Assembly: GCA_027027485.1 (NCBI GenBank)
Contig: JALVLL010000182.1
Coordinates: 1 to 26,586 of the forward strand
DNA from: Candidatus Bipolaricaulota bacterium
GTDB taxonomy: Bacteria; Bipolaricaulota; Bipolaricaulia; Bipolaricaulales; Bipolaricaulaceae
Reading direction: 5' to 3'
Length of the DNA stretch: 26,586 nt
Shown here: piece after piece, positions 15,483 through 22,540 of the stretch
Position numbering within the stretch: position 1 is the stretch's first letter
How the letters are laid out: each line of letters starts with the position of its first letter
Notes under the pieces: model-generated
What the model was told of the DNA's origin: nothing
Databases searched by the model: none
The model's input: only the letters and a program-made list of their open reading frames with translations
Program-made: the position numbers and the translations under genes

Positions 15483-16559
15483 ATGCGGATGGTTTGGGTC
15501 CTCTTCTTCTTTGCTTTCACCTTAAGCACGACGATATCGGCCGAAGAAGAAGTCTGGATCGTTGTGACCCTGGACCGGATAGAGTTCCAGGGGAACCTTG
15601 TAGAATGGCCCCGGTTCAAGGGGAACCCGATAAACTTCGTCTCCGTGGTGGCCTCGGGGAACTCCTACCAGAAGCTCGCCTGGCCGGGGACCGGCTGGTA
15701 CACCATCGCCGATGAGGGAGCGGAGCTCGTACAGGATACCGAAGCGATTCCCCTTTTCGCCCTCCCCCTCGACCGCATGGGAAATCGCCTGGGGATCGCC
15801 ATCCAGTTCCTGGGCAATACCGACTACGACTGGGATCACCGCCACATCCCAGAGGAGCTTTCCACATTGGAGAAAACCCTCCGCCGGGAACTCTCCCCGA
15901 ACCTCCCCGCCCTCAACATCCCTCCGAGCAGGGAACGCGAGCAGGAGCCGCTGGAATGGATCGAGGCGCCGTACGTTTATTTCGCGCCTTACATCAGGGT
16001 CTTTTCCTCCGATGTATGGGAGAAATCCGACATCCGCACCTTTTCCGCCGAGGTCTACCAGCAATACGTGGTGGGCGGCGCCACCCCACCGGCCGTGCGC
16101 TTCCGCTATTCCATCCGCAAGGTCTCCCTTCCGGAGGGGCTGCGGGCCCGCGTCCGGCTCGAGGGGATAAAGACAGTGGAGAACGGGGACACCTTGAACG
16201 GGGAGGTCTTCCTCATGGCCCGGACCATCTCGGGCTTCACTTCCACGGGGAGGCCGCTCCAACGTGTCATCAGGATCCCCTCCTCGGGCCACTACTCCAT
16301 GGGCGACGGGGAGGAGAAGGTCCTCTCGGCGGTGCTCTTCGAAGGCGTGGTCTCCCCCTTCCTATACGTCGAGGTGATGGTTTGGGACGAGGACAACCCC
16401 GGCATCGGGGACCAACACGACCTCCTCGGCGGTTTCTTCGGGCTTTGGCTCCCCTTTAGGCTCTCCCATCTCCCCGGGGGCGAGAAGCGCCTCATAATCC
16501 CCAAGTCCACCCCCGACGGGGAGGTACTGTTCTATCTCCGCATCGAGCTTATAGGCTAG
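15483..16559 (+). CDS. Secreted protein of unknown function with a duplicated domain
   Basis: A 358-residue protein with a Sec signal (MRMVWVLFFFAFTLSTTISA, cleavage near 20). I do not recognise the family. It appears to hold two related beta-rich modules of about 120 residues. Each has a V-x-L-(D/E)-x-I strand, a glycine/tyrosine turn (GWYTIADEGAELVQDTE; GHYSMGDGEEKVLS), a hydrophobic strand, and an Asp-rich end (LGNTDYDWDH; VWDEDNPGIGDQHD). The Asp-rich ends recall C2-like or calcium-binding loops. ATG 15483 is preferred to ATG 15477 because GAGG at 15471-15474 fits the former. Its 3' end overlaps the convergent esterase gene by 11 bases. Confidence 0.75.
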   Translation: MRMVWVLFFFAFTLSTTISAEEEVWIVVTLDRIEFQGNLVEWPRFKGNPINFVSVVASGNSYQKLAWPGTGWYTIADEGAELVQDTEAIPLFALPLDRMGNRLGIAIQFLGNTDYDWDHRHIPEELSTLEKTLRRELSPNLPALNIPPSREREQEPLEWIEAPYVYFAPYIRVFSSDVWEKSDIRTFSAEVYQQYVVGGATPPAVRFRYSIRKVSLPEGLRARVRLEGIKTVENGDTLNGEVFLMARTISGFTSTGRPLQRVIRIPSSGHYSMGDGEEKVLSAVLFEGVVSPFLYVEVMVWDEDNPGIGDQHDLLGGFFGLWLPFRLSHLPGGEKRLIIPKSTPDGEVLFYLRIELIG

Positions 16560-17400
16560 GGCTCCCCAGGAAATCGTCCAAGAAGTCGAGCATGGCGGAA
16601 ACGGCGGTCCTGGCCGCCGGGGTATCCGGGCGGTTTATGAAGCCGTGGCCCGCGCCCGGGATCAACACAAGCCGAACCTCGACCTCTACCCGGCGCAGGG
16701 CATCGGCCATTCGAACCGATTCCTCATAGGGAACAACCCGATCGTCGCGGCCGTGGATGAGGAGGAACGGGGGATCGTCGGCGCTGACCCAGGTGATGGG
16801 GGAGGCCTCCCGCCAGAGGTCGGGGTCCTCCCGGGCGGAGGCGCCGAGGAAGTCCTCCACCGCCACCTCGGCCGGGGTACCCACCGCCGAGAGGAGGTCC
16901 ATGGGCCCGAAGAGGGCGATCACGGCTTGAACCCGGGAGGAGATCCCGGGGTCCCCACAAGGGGCCAGGGTCTCGGTGGCGGTCGCGAGCAGCGCCACGA
17001 GGTGTGCCCCGGCCGAGGTGCCCACCGCGGCGATCCGGTCCGGATCCACCCCGTAGTCGACGGCACGGGCCCGGATCCACTTCACCGCGCACCGCAGGTC
17101 CTCCAGTGCCGCGGGGTACCGATAAGCGGGGGCCAAGCGGTAGTTAACTGAGAATCCCACATATCCCCGTTCCGCGAAGAACCTCGCTAAGGGAGCAAGC
17201 CTCCGCTTGTCCCCGGTGTGCCAGGCGCCCCCGTGCACGAAGAGGATCGCGGGATGCGGCCCAGGGGAATCGGGGAGGTATATGTCCAGTGCCAGGGAGA
17301 GCCCGGCCACTGTGCGGTAGACCACGTCGTGGACCTCCGTGACAGCCGCCTCCACGGACGAAAAGAGGGCTACCACTGCTATCACGACGATAAACCTCAA
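16549..17400 (-). CDS. Secreted alpha/beta-hydrolase, HSL-like esterase
   Basis: A 283-residue protein with a Sec signal (RFIVVIAVVALFSSVEA). The oxyanion-hole motif HGGAW is at 56-60, the nucleophile is S129 in GTSAG, and the other triad residues are D220 (HGRDDRVVPY) and H252 (GAGHGF). This is the carboxylesterase/acetyl-esterase pattern of the BD-FAE and HSL groups. The TTG start at 17400 with GGAGG 7 bases upstream is chosen; the in-frame sequence further upstream belongs to another frame of the neighbouring gene. It lies 13 bases downstream of the deacetylase-like gene, so the two are an operon. A role in removing acetyl or acyl groups from a polysaccharide is possible. Confidence 0.88.
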   Translation of the reverse strand: MRFIVVIAVVALFSSVEAAVTEVHDVVYRTVAGLSLALDIYLPDSPGPHPAILFVHGGAWHTGDKRRLAPLARFFAERGYVGFSVNYRLAPAYRYPAALEDLRCAVKWIRARAVDYGVDPDRIAAVGTSAGAHLVALLATATETLAPCGDPGISSRVQAVIALFGPMDLLSAVGTPAEVAVEDFLGASAREDPDLWREASPITWVSADDPPFLLIHGRDDRVVPYEESVRMADALRRVEVEVRLVLIPGAGHGFINRPDTPAARTAVSAMLDFLDDFLGSPSL

Positions 17401-17413
17401 CGTGCCACCTCCT

Positions 17414-18388
17414 TCATCCCTCCGGGAACAGGGACCGGATGAGATCCCGCTGGTCCGCGGGGATGTAGATGGTGGGGCGTTCCCCGTATTCCTCGATCCA
17501 GATCCGCGCGATCTCAGGAAGGGTGGCCCAGCGGACGAGCCCCTTTTCCTCCAGATCCCTAATGGGATCGAGAACCCGGGCCGCGAACCGCTCGAGGAAC
17601 TCCCGGCCCCCACGCGCCACGACACCGTGGGCCACGAAGATGCTCACCGTGTACATCCCCTCGGGATCGAGCTCTCCTCGCTCCGCGAGCTCCACGAGCT
17701 CAAACAAGCCCCCGGCCCGCATCGTTGTCCTCCGGTAGGAGCCGATGTAGATCAGGGGGCTCTCGGGATCGTGGGTGATAAAATGGTACCGATCCTTGGG
17801 GCGCCAAACGCCCGAGGCGAAAAGATCCGGCCCTTTATGGCCCGCGGTGGCCGCGCCCCAGAGGATCCGTCCGGTCCAGGTGGTATCGGGAAACTTGCGT
17901 CCCCGCAGGGGCTCGCGGAACTTCTCCCAGCCCTGGCGGTTATCCGGGGGCCAGTAGAGGAAGCCGCCCACGACTTGCGAGGGCTCCACCCCGGCCCTGC
18001 GGATGAGCTCCGCCACGTCGGCGTAGTTGTAGATCCGCTCGTGGGAGTGGGGGTCGATGGAGACCCCGAGCACGTCGTGGAGGTACTCGAGGACGTTGAG
18101 ACCGGCGGTGTTCTCCACCACATCGCCGCGATCGAACATGACGGCCGCGGCGGGGAAGGTCCACTCGCACTGGTAATCGAAGGCAGCGCCGTAGCGGTGG
18201 AGGAGCTCGGCGAATTCCACCAGGGCATCCCGCCAGAGGATGTAGGTATCGCGATCCCGGGTGAAATCGGGGTTGGTGGGGGGATCTTCCGTGTGCATCA
18301 CCACCGTGACGTAGATGGGGAACGGCCCTCCAATCGAGGATAAAGCCCAAAACACCGAGAACAAGAGGAACAAGGATGCCGCCCGCAT
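17414..18388 (-). CDS. Secreted polysaccharide-deacetylase-like protein
   Basis: A 324-residue protein with a signal peptide (MRAASLFLLFSVFWALSSIG). The first strand VTVVMHTEDPP and the later SIDPHSHERIYNYADVAELI (H114, H116) resemble metal-binding motifs of the glycoside hydrolase/deacetylase (NodB-like) barrel superfamily. I do not see a complete canonical NodB motif set, so activity is uncertain. ATG 18388 has GGTGG 5 bases upstream and marks the signal peptide; the in-frame extension to 18658 overlaps the cold-shock locus and is rejected. It is followed after 13 bases by the esterase. Confidence 0.7.
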   Translation of the reverse strand: MRAASLFLLFSVFWALSSIGGPFPIYVTVVMHTEDPPTNPDFTRDRDTYILWRDALVEFAELLHRYGAAFDYQCEWTFPAAAVMFDRGDVVENTAGLNVLEYLHDVLGVSIDPHSHERIYNYADVAELIRRAGVEPSQVVGGFLYWPPDNRQGWEKFREPLRGRKFPDTTWTGRILWGAATAGHKGPDLFASGVWRPKDRYHFITHDPESPLIYIGSYRRTTMRAGGLFELVELAERGELDPEGMYTVSIFVAHGVVARGGREFLERFAARVLDPIRDLEEKGLVRWATLPEIARIWIEEYGERPTIYIPADQRDLIRSLFPEG

Positions 18389-18490
18389 ATCGACCACCTT
18401 CGCGATACAGTTTAACGGTTTTGGAAGCGGGAAAGAATCCCTTTGAAGCCGAGTCCGTGGGGGCAAAATCCAGAGTTTCGAGGATGTCCA

Positions 18491-18519
18491 TTGATTTTTT
18501 ACAGACGGCGTGCTGGAAT
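18491..18519 (+). promoter_or_regulatory. Probable promoter of the cold-shock gene
   Basis: TTGATT at 18491-18496, 17-base spacer, TGGAAT at 18514-18519. The leader would be about 100 bases, as usual for cold-shock genes. It contains short hairpins, including ACTCG-CGGT-CGAGT close to the SD. Confidence 0.45.
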
Positions 18520-18629
18520 GTTTTTGCAGGTCGCGGTAGATACGTGACCTCCGCAGGCACATGGGTTTTCCCTGGGCTTTGGGAAGTGGCGACTCGCGGT
18601 CGAGTAAACGAGGAAAGGGGGAATGACCC

Positions 18630-18812
18630 ATGGCCATCGGCAAAGTCAAGTGGTTCAACGATGCGAAAGGCTACGGCTTTATCGAGCAGGAAAACGGCCC
18701 CGACGTATTCGTCCACTTTTCGACCATCAACTCTTCGTGATTCCGATCCCTCAGAGAAGGCCAAACCGTGGAGTTCGAGGTCGTGGAGGGCCCCAAGGGC
18801 CCCCAGGCCTAA
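18630..18812 (+). pseudogene. csp: CspA-family cold-shock gene with in-frame TGA
   Basis: The frame reads MAIGKVKWFNDAKGYGFIEQ and onwards with RNP1 (KGYGFIEQ) and RNP2 (DVFVHFS) intact, then a TGA at 18738-18740 (codon 37). The same frame continues FRSLREGQTVEFEVVEGPKG and ends PQA then TAA. Family members have Gly at the TGA position (typically EGFRSL or SGFRSL), so one G-to-T change from GGA explains it. As it stands the gene would yield a 36-residue fragment lacking the last two strands. TGA is a normal stop elsewhere in the window, so a recoded genome is not supported. A strong SD (AAAGGGGG) and a perfect terminator remain, so the lesion is recent or a sequencing error. Confidence 0.85.
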
Positions 18813-18849
18813 AGCGTAACCCCTAGGTAACGCAGGACCTCGGTTAAAC

Positions 18850-18888
18850 CGAAGGCCCCCGTCTTACCGGGGGCCTTCGTTGCTTTTT
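18850..18888 (+). terminator. Intrinsic terminator of the cold-shock gene
   Basis: CGAAGGCCCCCG (18850-18861) pairs perfectly with CGGGGGCCTTCG (18868-18879) over a 6-base loop, followed by TTGCTTTTT. It lies between two convergent genes and may also slow transcription from the other side. Confidence 0.92.
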
Positions 18889-18893
18889 CGGTC

Positions 18894-20147
18894 TCAGTCT
18901 CTGATATTCGGCGTATCCGGGCAAGGCACCTTCCCCACAAGGATCGCGGCGTGGAGAAGAGGGTTCACTGCCATACGACAATTGCGGGCGCTTTGACGAT
19001 CGGGGTTGTCGGCGCAAAAACCGCTTGGCTCCATCACGGAGTTCCGTGACCCCTTTGACATCCAGCTGGGGCATTCATCATCCCCGGGATGACAGAGCCC
19101 CAGGGCGTGGCCAAGCTCGTGGGCGAGGTGGAAGTAATTCACATCGCCACACTCCCGACACCAGTCGCAAGGAACATCCAACTGCAGGTCGTTGGTGACG
19201 ATCTTCGCCGATGCGGTGCCGCAGGACTGGCACCATCCCCCACCGGTGTGAAGGGCGAGATCGCGGGAGAACTCGGCGGCCACGAATACCTCCACCGCGT
19301 CGGGGACGTTCACTGTCCGGGAAAACCTCCAACCCTCGCTCTTGGAGTCTATGACCCAATAGGCCGTGTTGTTGATGTAGCGAGGCGGAAGGACTTGGAA
19401 GTAAACGCAACGTACGCCCCCGCAGCGGCCCCACATCTCCTGCGCCCGGGTCATGAGCTCGGAAAAGCTCCTCCCCGAAGTGCTGGATCCGTTGCGCACG
19501 AATACCGGTTGTATCTTGATGATATCGACCCGCTGGGCCCCGCAGAAGAGGGCTATTTTGCGTAACCAGATCTCCATCGCCCGTACCTGGCCCAGCACCG
19601 AGTTGGCGAGGAAAAGGGAGACTCTGCCCTCGAGATATACCTCCTTTCCCCGCCGGAGGTCCCCCCGGATCCTCCCCTCGAGGACTCCCCTCATCCTTTC
19701 GGTATAAGAGTGAAAAACCGTGCAACCCTTTTCCGAAACTTCCCGGAAGCCCTTTACCTCATCGATGAGGGGATAATGAAGCACCATTATGAACTCGGCG
19801 CGGATTTTTCCACTCCTTTCGTCGTATTCCGCTTTAACCGGCGCGTCCAAGAGGGAAAGGCCGATAACCCCGGAGTTTCCCTTGGGTGTACTGATGCCAC
19901 GGGGGACGATGAGGTTAAATTGGGAAAGGCGCCAGTCAGGACCCGCGGGCCCGGGGAGCTCGAAGACGATGCTTCCTTCCAGGGTGGCCTCTTCCGTCTT
20001 CCTAGGGGTCACGATGTCCCCACCAACCCGGATATCGCCAAGAAGGAGAGTGCATGCGAGTTTTGGGGCGCTATCGCCGGCGAAAGGAAACAAAAAAGCC
20101 AACCCCAAAAGGCCCAAAAAATAGACCGCCTTCCAGTGCCTCTCCAC
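18894..20147 (-). CDS. Secreted metzincin-type zinc metalloprotease
   Basis: A 417-residue protein with an N-terminal hydrophobic signal (VYFLGLLGLAFLFPFAG). The zinc site is H343-E-LGH347-ALGLC-H353, the complete HExxHxxGxxH motif. A Met-turn candidate is M372 in NSVMEPSG, 19 residues further, as in metzincins. Cys pairs around the site (CQSCG, CDWCRECG, CHPGDDEC) suggest disulfides in an extracellular protein. The first 300 residues are beta-rich without a recognisable domain. GTG 20147 is 4 bases after GGAGG. It follows the beta-propeller gene by 16 bases and is probably co-transcribed with it. Confidence 0.85.
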   Translation of the reverse strand: MERHWKAVYFLGLLGLAFLFPFAGDSAPKLACTLLLGDIRVGGDIVTPRKTEEATLEGSIVFELPGPAGPDWRLSQFNLIVPRGISTPKGNSGVIGLSLLDAPVKAEYDERSGKIRAEFIMVLHYPLIDEVKGFREVSEKGCTVFHSYTERMRGVLEGRIRGDLRRGKEVYLEGRVSLFLANSVLGQVRAMEIWLRKIALFCGAQRVDIIKIQPVFVRNGSSTSGRSFSELMTRAQEMWGRCGGVRCVYFQVLPPRYINNTAYWVIDSKSEGWRFSRTVNVPDAVEVFVAAEFSRDLALHTGGGWCQSCGTASAKIVTNDLQLDVPCDWCRECGDVNYFHLAHELGHALGLCHPGDDECPSWMSKGSRNSVMEPSGFCADNPDRQSARNCRMAVNPLLHAAILVGKVPCPDTPNIRD

Positions 20148-20163
20148 AGCGCCTCCTTTCCGC

Positions 20164-20949
20164 TCAACCCCGGAAATTCACGTCCGAGAGCCACTTGAAC
20201 CTGCGGGGATCATCAAGGATCTTCTCCACCTCGCCGGTGGAAAGGTCGAGGACGTAAATAGCACCTCCCCAATTGGAGAAGTAGATCTTTCCCCCGCGCA
20301 CCACAAATCCCTTGATGGACTCGTTGTGGCTGTAGACGGTGTGGAGAGTGCCACCAACGACTTTGTAAATACTCGCGGGGACGGTGTTCCCGGAGCTCAA
20401 GTAAAGGTTCCCGTCTTCGTCGAAGGCGAAGTTCCCGGCCCAGGTGACGTTGACCCGGTAGTAAAGCACCGGGCGGTTGTTGCGGATGTAATAGATCTTT
20501 CCCCCTCCGGCTCCCGTAGCCTCGCTGAAGAAGAGGGTCAAGCGCGGTTTCGGCACCGGGGTCCCGAACGTAGGCTCAGGACCAAAAGCGATGTCCCTGA
20601 CATAGGTTGCGTGCTCCCAGACAACTTCCTCCTCGGTCCAATGGTCCCGAAGCCACAAAACCCGAAAGACCTTGTTGTCATTGGCATTAGCGAAGTAAAG
20701 CTTCTCCGGGATCTCGGGATGGAAAGTGAAACTGGAGAGTTGTCCCGAAGGCCTCGTATAGAGTACGGAGACATCTCTGGTCGAAAGGTTGAGCATGTAA
20801 ATCGAACCCGGGTTTTCCGAAGCTACAGCAAAGTAAATGAATTGTGAGAGGGGCATCACATGAATGGGACCGATTGGGAACGTTTTCTCTTCTGCCCATA
20901 GGGAGAAACCCATGAAGATTGCCAGAACAAAGATGAGGGTCTTACGCAC
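20164..20949 (-). CDS. Secreted beta-propeller (NHL/SMP-30-like) protein
   Basis: A 261-residue protein with a signal peptide (RKTLIFVLAIFMGFSLWA). Repeated strands of about 40 residues carry the pattern of propeller blades: SIYMLNLSTRDVSVLY, KLYFANANDNKVFRVLW, LFFSEATGAGGGKIYYI, NLYLSSGNTVPASIYKV and KIYFSNWGGAIYVLDL. The start is GTG 20949, 8 bases after GGAGG; frames further upstream overlap the ferritin-like relic. It is first in a two-gene unit with the metalloprotease. It could bind a ligand or be a partner of the protease; no catalytic residues are evident. Confidence 0.78.
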   Translation of the reverse strand: MRKTLIFVLAIFMGFSLWAEEKTFPIGPIHVMPLSQFIYFAVASENPGSIYMLNLSTRDVSVLYTRPSGQLSSFTFHPEIPEKLYFANANDNKVFRVLWLRDHWTEEEVVWEHATYVRDIAFGPEPTFGTPVPKPRLTLFFSEATGAGGGKIYYIRNNRPVLYYRVNVTWAGNFAFDEDGNLYLSSGNTVPASIYKVVGGTLHTVYSHNESIKGFVVRGGKIYFSNWGGAIYVLDLSTGEVEKILDDPRRFKWLSDVNFRG

Positions 20950-21017
20950 TCGAAACACCTCCTTGACGGGAGCCAACGGGAAATACCCCGCCGCTTCGCC
21001 CTTTAGCTTACAAAAGG

Positions 21018-21045
21018 ATTTTATGCCCGTGAAAAGAGCAAGCAA
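21018..21045 (-). promoter_or_regulatory. Promoter of the propeller-metalloprotease unit
   Basis: On the minus strand TTGCTT (21040-21045) and TAAAAT (21018-21023) are 16 bases apart. The start site would be near 21011, about 60 bases before the GTG at 20949. Confidence 0.5.
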
Positions 21046-21049
21046 ATCG

Positions 21050-21320
21050 CTAGTCCCCAAGCCCTTCCACCTCCCTTTTGCCCTCCGCGAGCTCCTCCGC
21101 CTGTTCGGGATCGCGGCGCAGGAGGAGCTCCAGGAACTCCCCCACATGGGTCTTCTCCTCCCGGGCGATGTCCAAAAGTGGCCTCATCCTCCGTGGCCGC
21201 GGCCAACTGTTCGTAGAGATCGATGGCATCGAGCTCCGCGATGATTCCCAACCGCAGGATCTCTCTGTCCCTCTCATCAGGGTTTAATCCCGAAAGCTCC
21301 ACGGGGTTCTTCGATAACAC
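21050..21320 (-). pseudogene. Frameshifted ferritin-like (encapsulin-cargo type) gene
   Basis: Two frames together make one protein. From GTG 21320 (GGAGG 4-5 bases upstream) the frame reads SKNPVELSGLNPDERDREIL, and then AELDAIDLYEQLAAATEDEA. A shift at about 21178-21180 puts the rest in another frame: LLDIAREEKTHVGEFLELLL, ending REVEGLGD at 21050. This is the two-helix ferritin-like family that includes encapsulated ferritins, with metal-ligand candidates E29 and the EEKxH motif. Relatives have about three more residues between the two parts, so a small deletion plus frameshift is likely. No encapsulin gene is in the window. A sequencing error is possible but would not restore the missing residues. 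Confidence 0.75.
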
Positions 21321-21402
21321 AGCGCCTCCTTTCCTTTTCGTTGTAAACTCAGTCCCTTGTGTTCGCAGGGGCAAATTTCCCCATCGAGTTCTTATGCTTA
21401 GC

Positions 21403-21432
21403 TTGACCGAAGCGTCGGTTCGGGGTTATGTT
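21403..21432 (+). promoter_or_regulatory. Promoter of the thioredoxin-like gene
   Basis: TTGACC at 21403-21408, 18-base spacer, TATGTT at 21427-21432. The predicted start site (about 21439) is only about 3 bases before the ATG at 21442, so the mRNA may be almost leaderless. Confidence 0.5.
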
Positions 21433-21441
21433 TTAGGTGCG

Positions 21442-21906
21442 ATGAGGAAAATCATCGTCCTTTCTCTCTTGGCCCTTTCAGCGGCCATGTCGGTGGCCGC
21501 GGAAGTGGAGCTCCTCTTCTTCTACGTGCAGGGATGTTCCGTTTGCGCTCCTATGAAGGAATTCCTGGACGAGCTTTCCAAAAGATACCCGGACCTCAGG
21601 ATAATCCCCTACGAAACGGCCCTTTCTCCGAAGAATTACCGGCTTATGGTGCAACTTGCGGACGCTTATGGCCTTGAGGATGTAGAGGTGCCGGTGGTCT
21701 TCGTGGGAGACCTCGGGGTATGGGGTCCCGGGGCTCAGAACGAGCTGCTCATCGAAGAGGAAGTGCAAAGATGTATAGAAGAAGGGTGCTCATCCCCACT
21801 GGAAAGGCTCGATGAAGGCAGATGGCTCCCGGTGTTGAACCCCCTTGAGACCGCGGCCCTCATAATCTTCGCGGCTTGGGTCATATACCTGTTCTTCGGC
21901 CGCTAG
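21442..21906 (+). CDS. Thioredoxin-like membrane-anchored thiol protein
   Basis: A 154-residue protein with a signal peptide (residues 1-20), then a thioredoxin-like strand and the redox motif C32-S-V-C35 (YVQGCSVCAPMKEFLDEL). A cis-Pro-like segment EVPVVFVGDL follows at 82-91. A second Cys pair is C111 and C116. A C-terminal helix (AALIIFAAWVIYLFFG, 138-153) would anchor it in the membrane with the redox domain outside. It may reduce or oxidise extracytoplasmic disulfides, which would fit the Cys-rich protease nearby. ATG 21442 is chosen for the signal peptide; only a weak AGGTG precedes it. An upstream ATG at 21394 adds 16 residues without a signal character. Confidence 0.75.
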   Translation: MRKIIVLSLLALSAAMSVAAEVELLFFYVQGCSVCAPMKEFLDELSKRYPDLRIIPYETALSPKNYRLMVQLADAYGLEDVEVPVVFVGDLGVWGPGAQNELLIEEEVQRCIEEGCSSPLERLDEGRWLPVLNPLETAALIIFAAWVIYLFFGR

Positions 21907-22508
21907 GCGCCCCGAAGTAATTTTTCGATAATCCCTTTCGCCTCGTATAGGTCCTTGGCCTCGTGGAAATCGGCACTCGACGGGAAGAAGGAGCGGGCCC
22001 TTTCGCTGGGGGAGACCAGGATAACGTTCCCGATCCCGGCGTTCGCGGCGGCAAGGAGGTCGTGGTGTGAATCCCCCACAAGGACTGCCTCCTTTGGGGA
22101 TACCCCGAAATCCTCGAGTGGCCTCAGAAGAGCTTCGGGTTCCGGCTTGAGTGCCCCTTCCTCACGGGTATAGACGGCGTCGAAATCGAGCCCGGTCGCC
22201 TCGAGCACCGCCTCAGCGCTTGAGCGCGAGTTGTTGGTGACGAGGATGCACACGATGCCTTCCTTCCGGAGGAAGGAAAGAAGCTCCGAGGCCCCCGGGA
22301 TCGGCCTTCCCCTCTTTATCCCTTCCTCCTCGAATCGCCGGAGGATCTCCTCCTTCCTTTTCCTCTCCTCCGGGGGAAGATCATTTAAATGATGTGCTAT
22401 GGGATGCCCGTCGTCGGGGATGCCCATCCGGCGGCGTACCTCGCCCCAATCGATGGGGGCCTCCCAGATCGTCCCGTCCATATCGAAAAGGACCGCCTTT
22501 ATCGCCAT
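21903..22508 (-). CDS. HAD-superfamily phosphatase, phosphoglycolate-phosphatase-like
   Basis: A 201-residue HAD hydrolase with all four motifs: D9-x-D11-GT (LFDMDGTIWE), T91 in LVTNNS, K121 in GALKPEPEAL, and D146/D150 in VGDSHHD. A helical cap is inserted between motifs I and II (about 20-75), the C1 type of phosphoglycolate and sugar-phosphate phosphatases. The phosphate-ester substrate is not predictable. ATG 22508 has AAGGA close upstream. Its stop overlaps the convergent thioredoxin-like gene by 4 bases. The GNAT-like gene upstream ends 32 bases away. Confidence 0.9.
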   Translation of the reverse strand: MAIKAVLFDMDGTIWEAPIDWGEVRRRMGIPDDGHPIAHHLNDLPPEERKRKEEILRRFEEEGIKRGRPIPGASELLSFLRKEGIVCILVTNNSRSSAEAVLEATGLDFDAVYTREEGALKPEPEALLRPLEDFGVSPKEAVLVGDSHHDLLAAANAGIGNVILVSPSERARSFFPSSADFHEAKDLYEAKGIIEKLLRGA

Positions 22509-22540
22509 CTTCCTTGGATTTTCGCCGCAACCGCCGCGGA

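Noticed and set aside
17339..18343. Open frame of 334 codons on the plus strand
   Set aside because: It is antisense to the deacetylase-like gene, which has a signal peptide, SD and operon context.
18738..18740. UGA decoded as Gly (alternative genetic code)
   Set aside because: Several full-length genes of the window end in TGA at the expected length, so UGA is a stop here.
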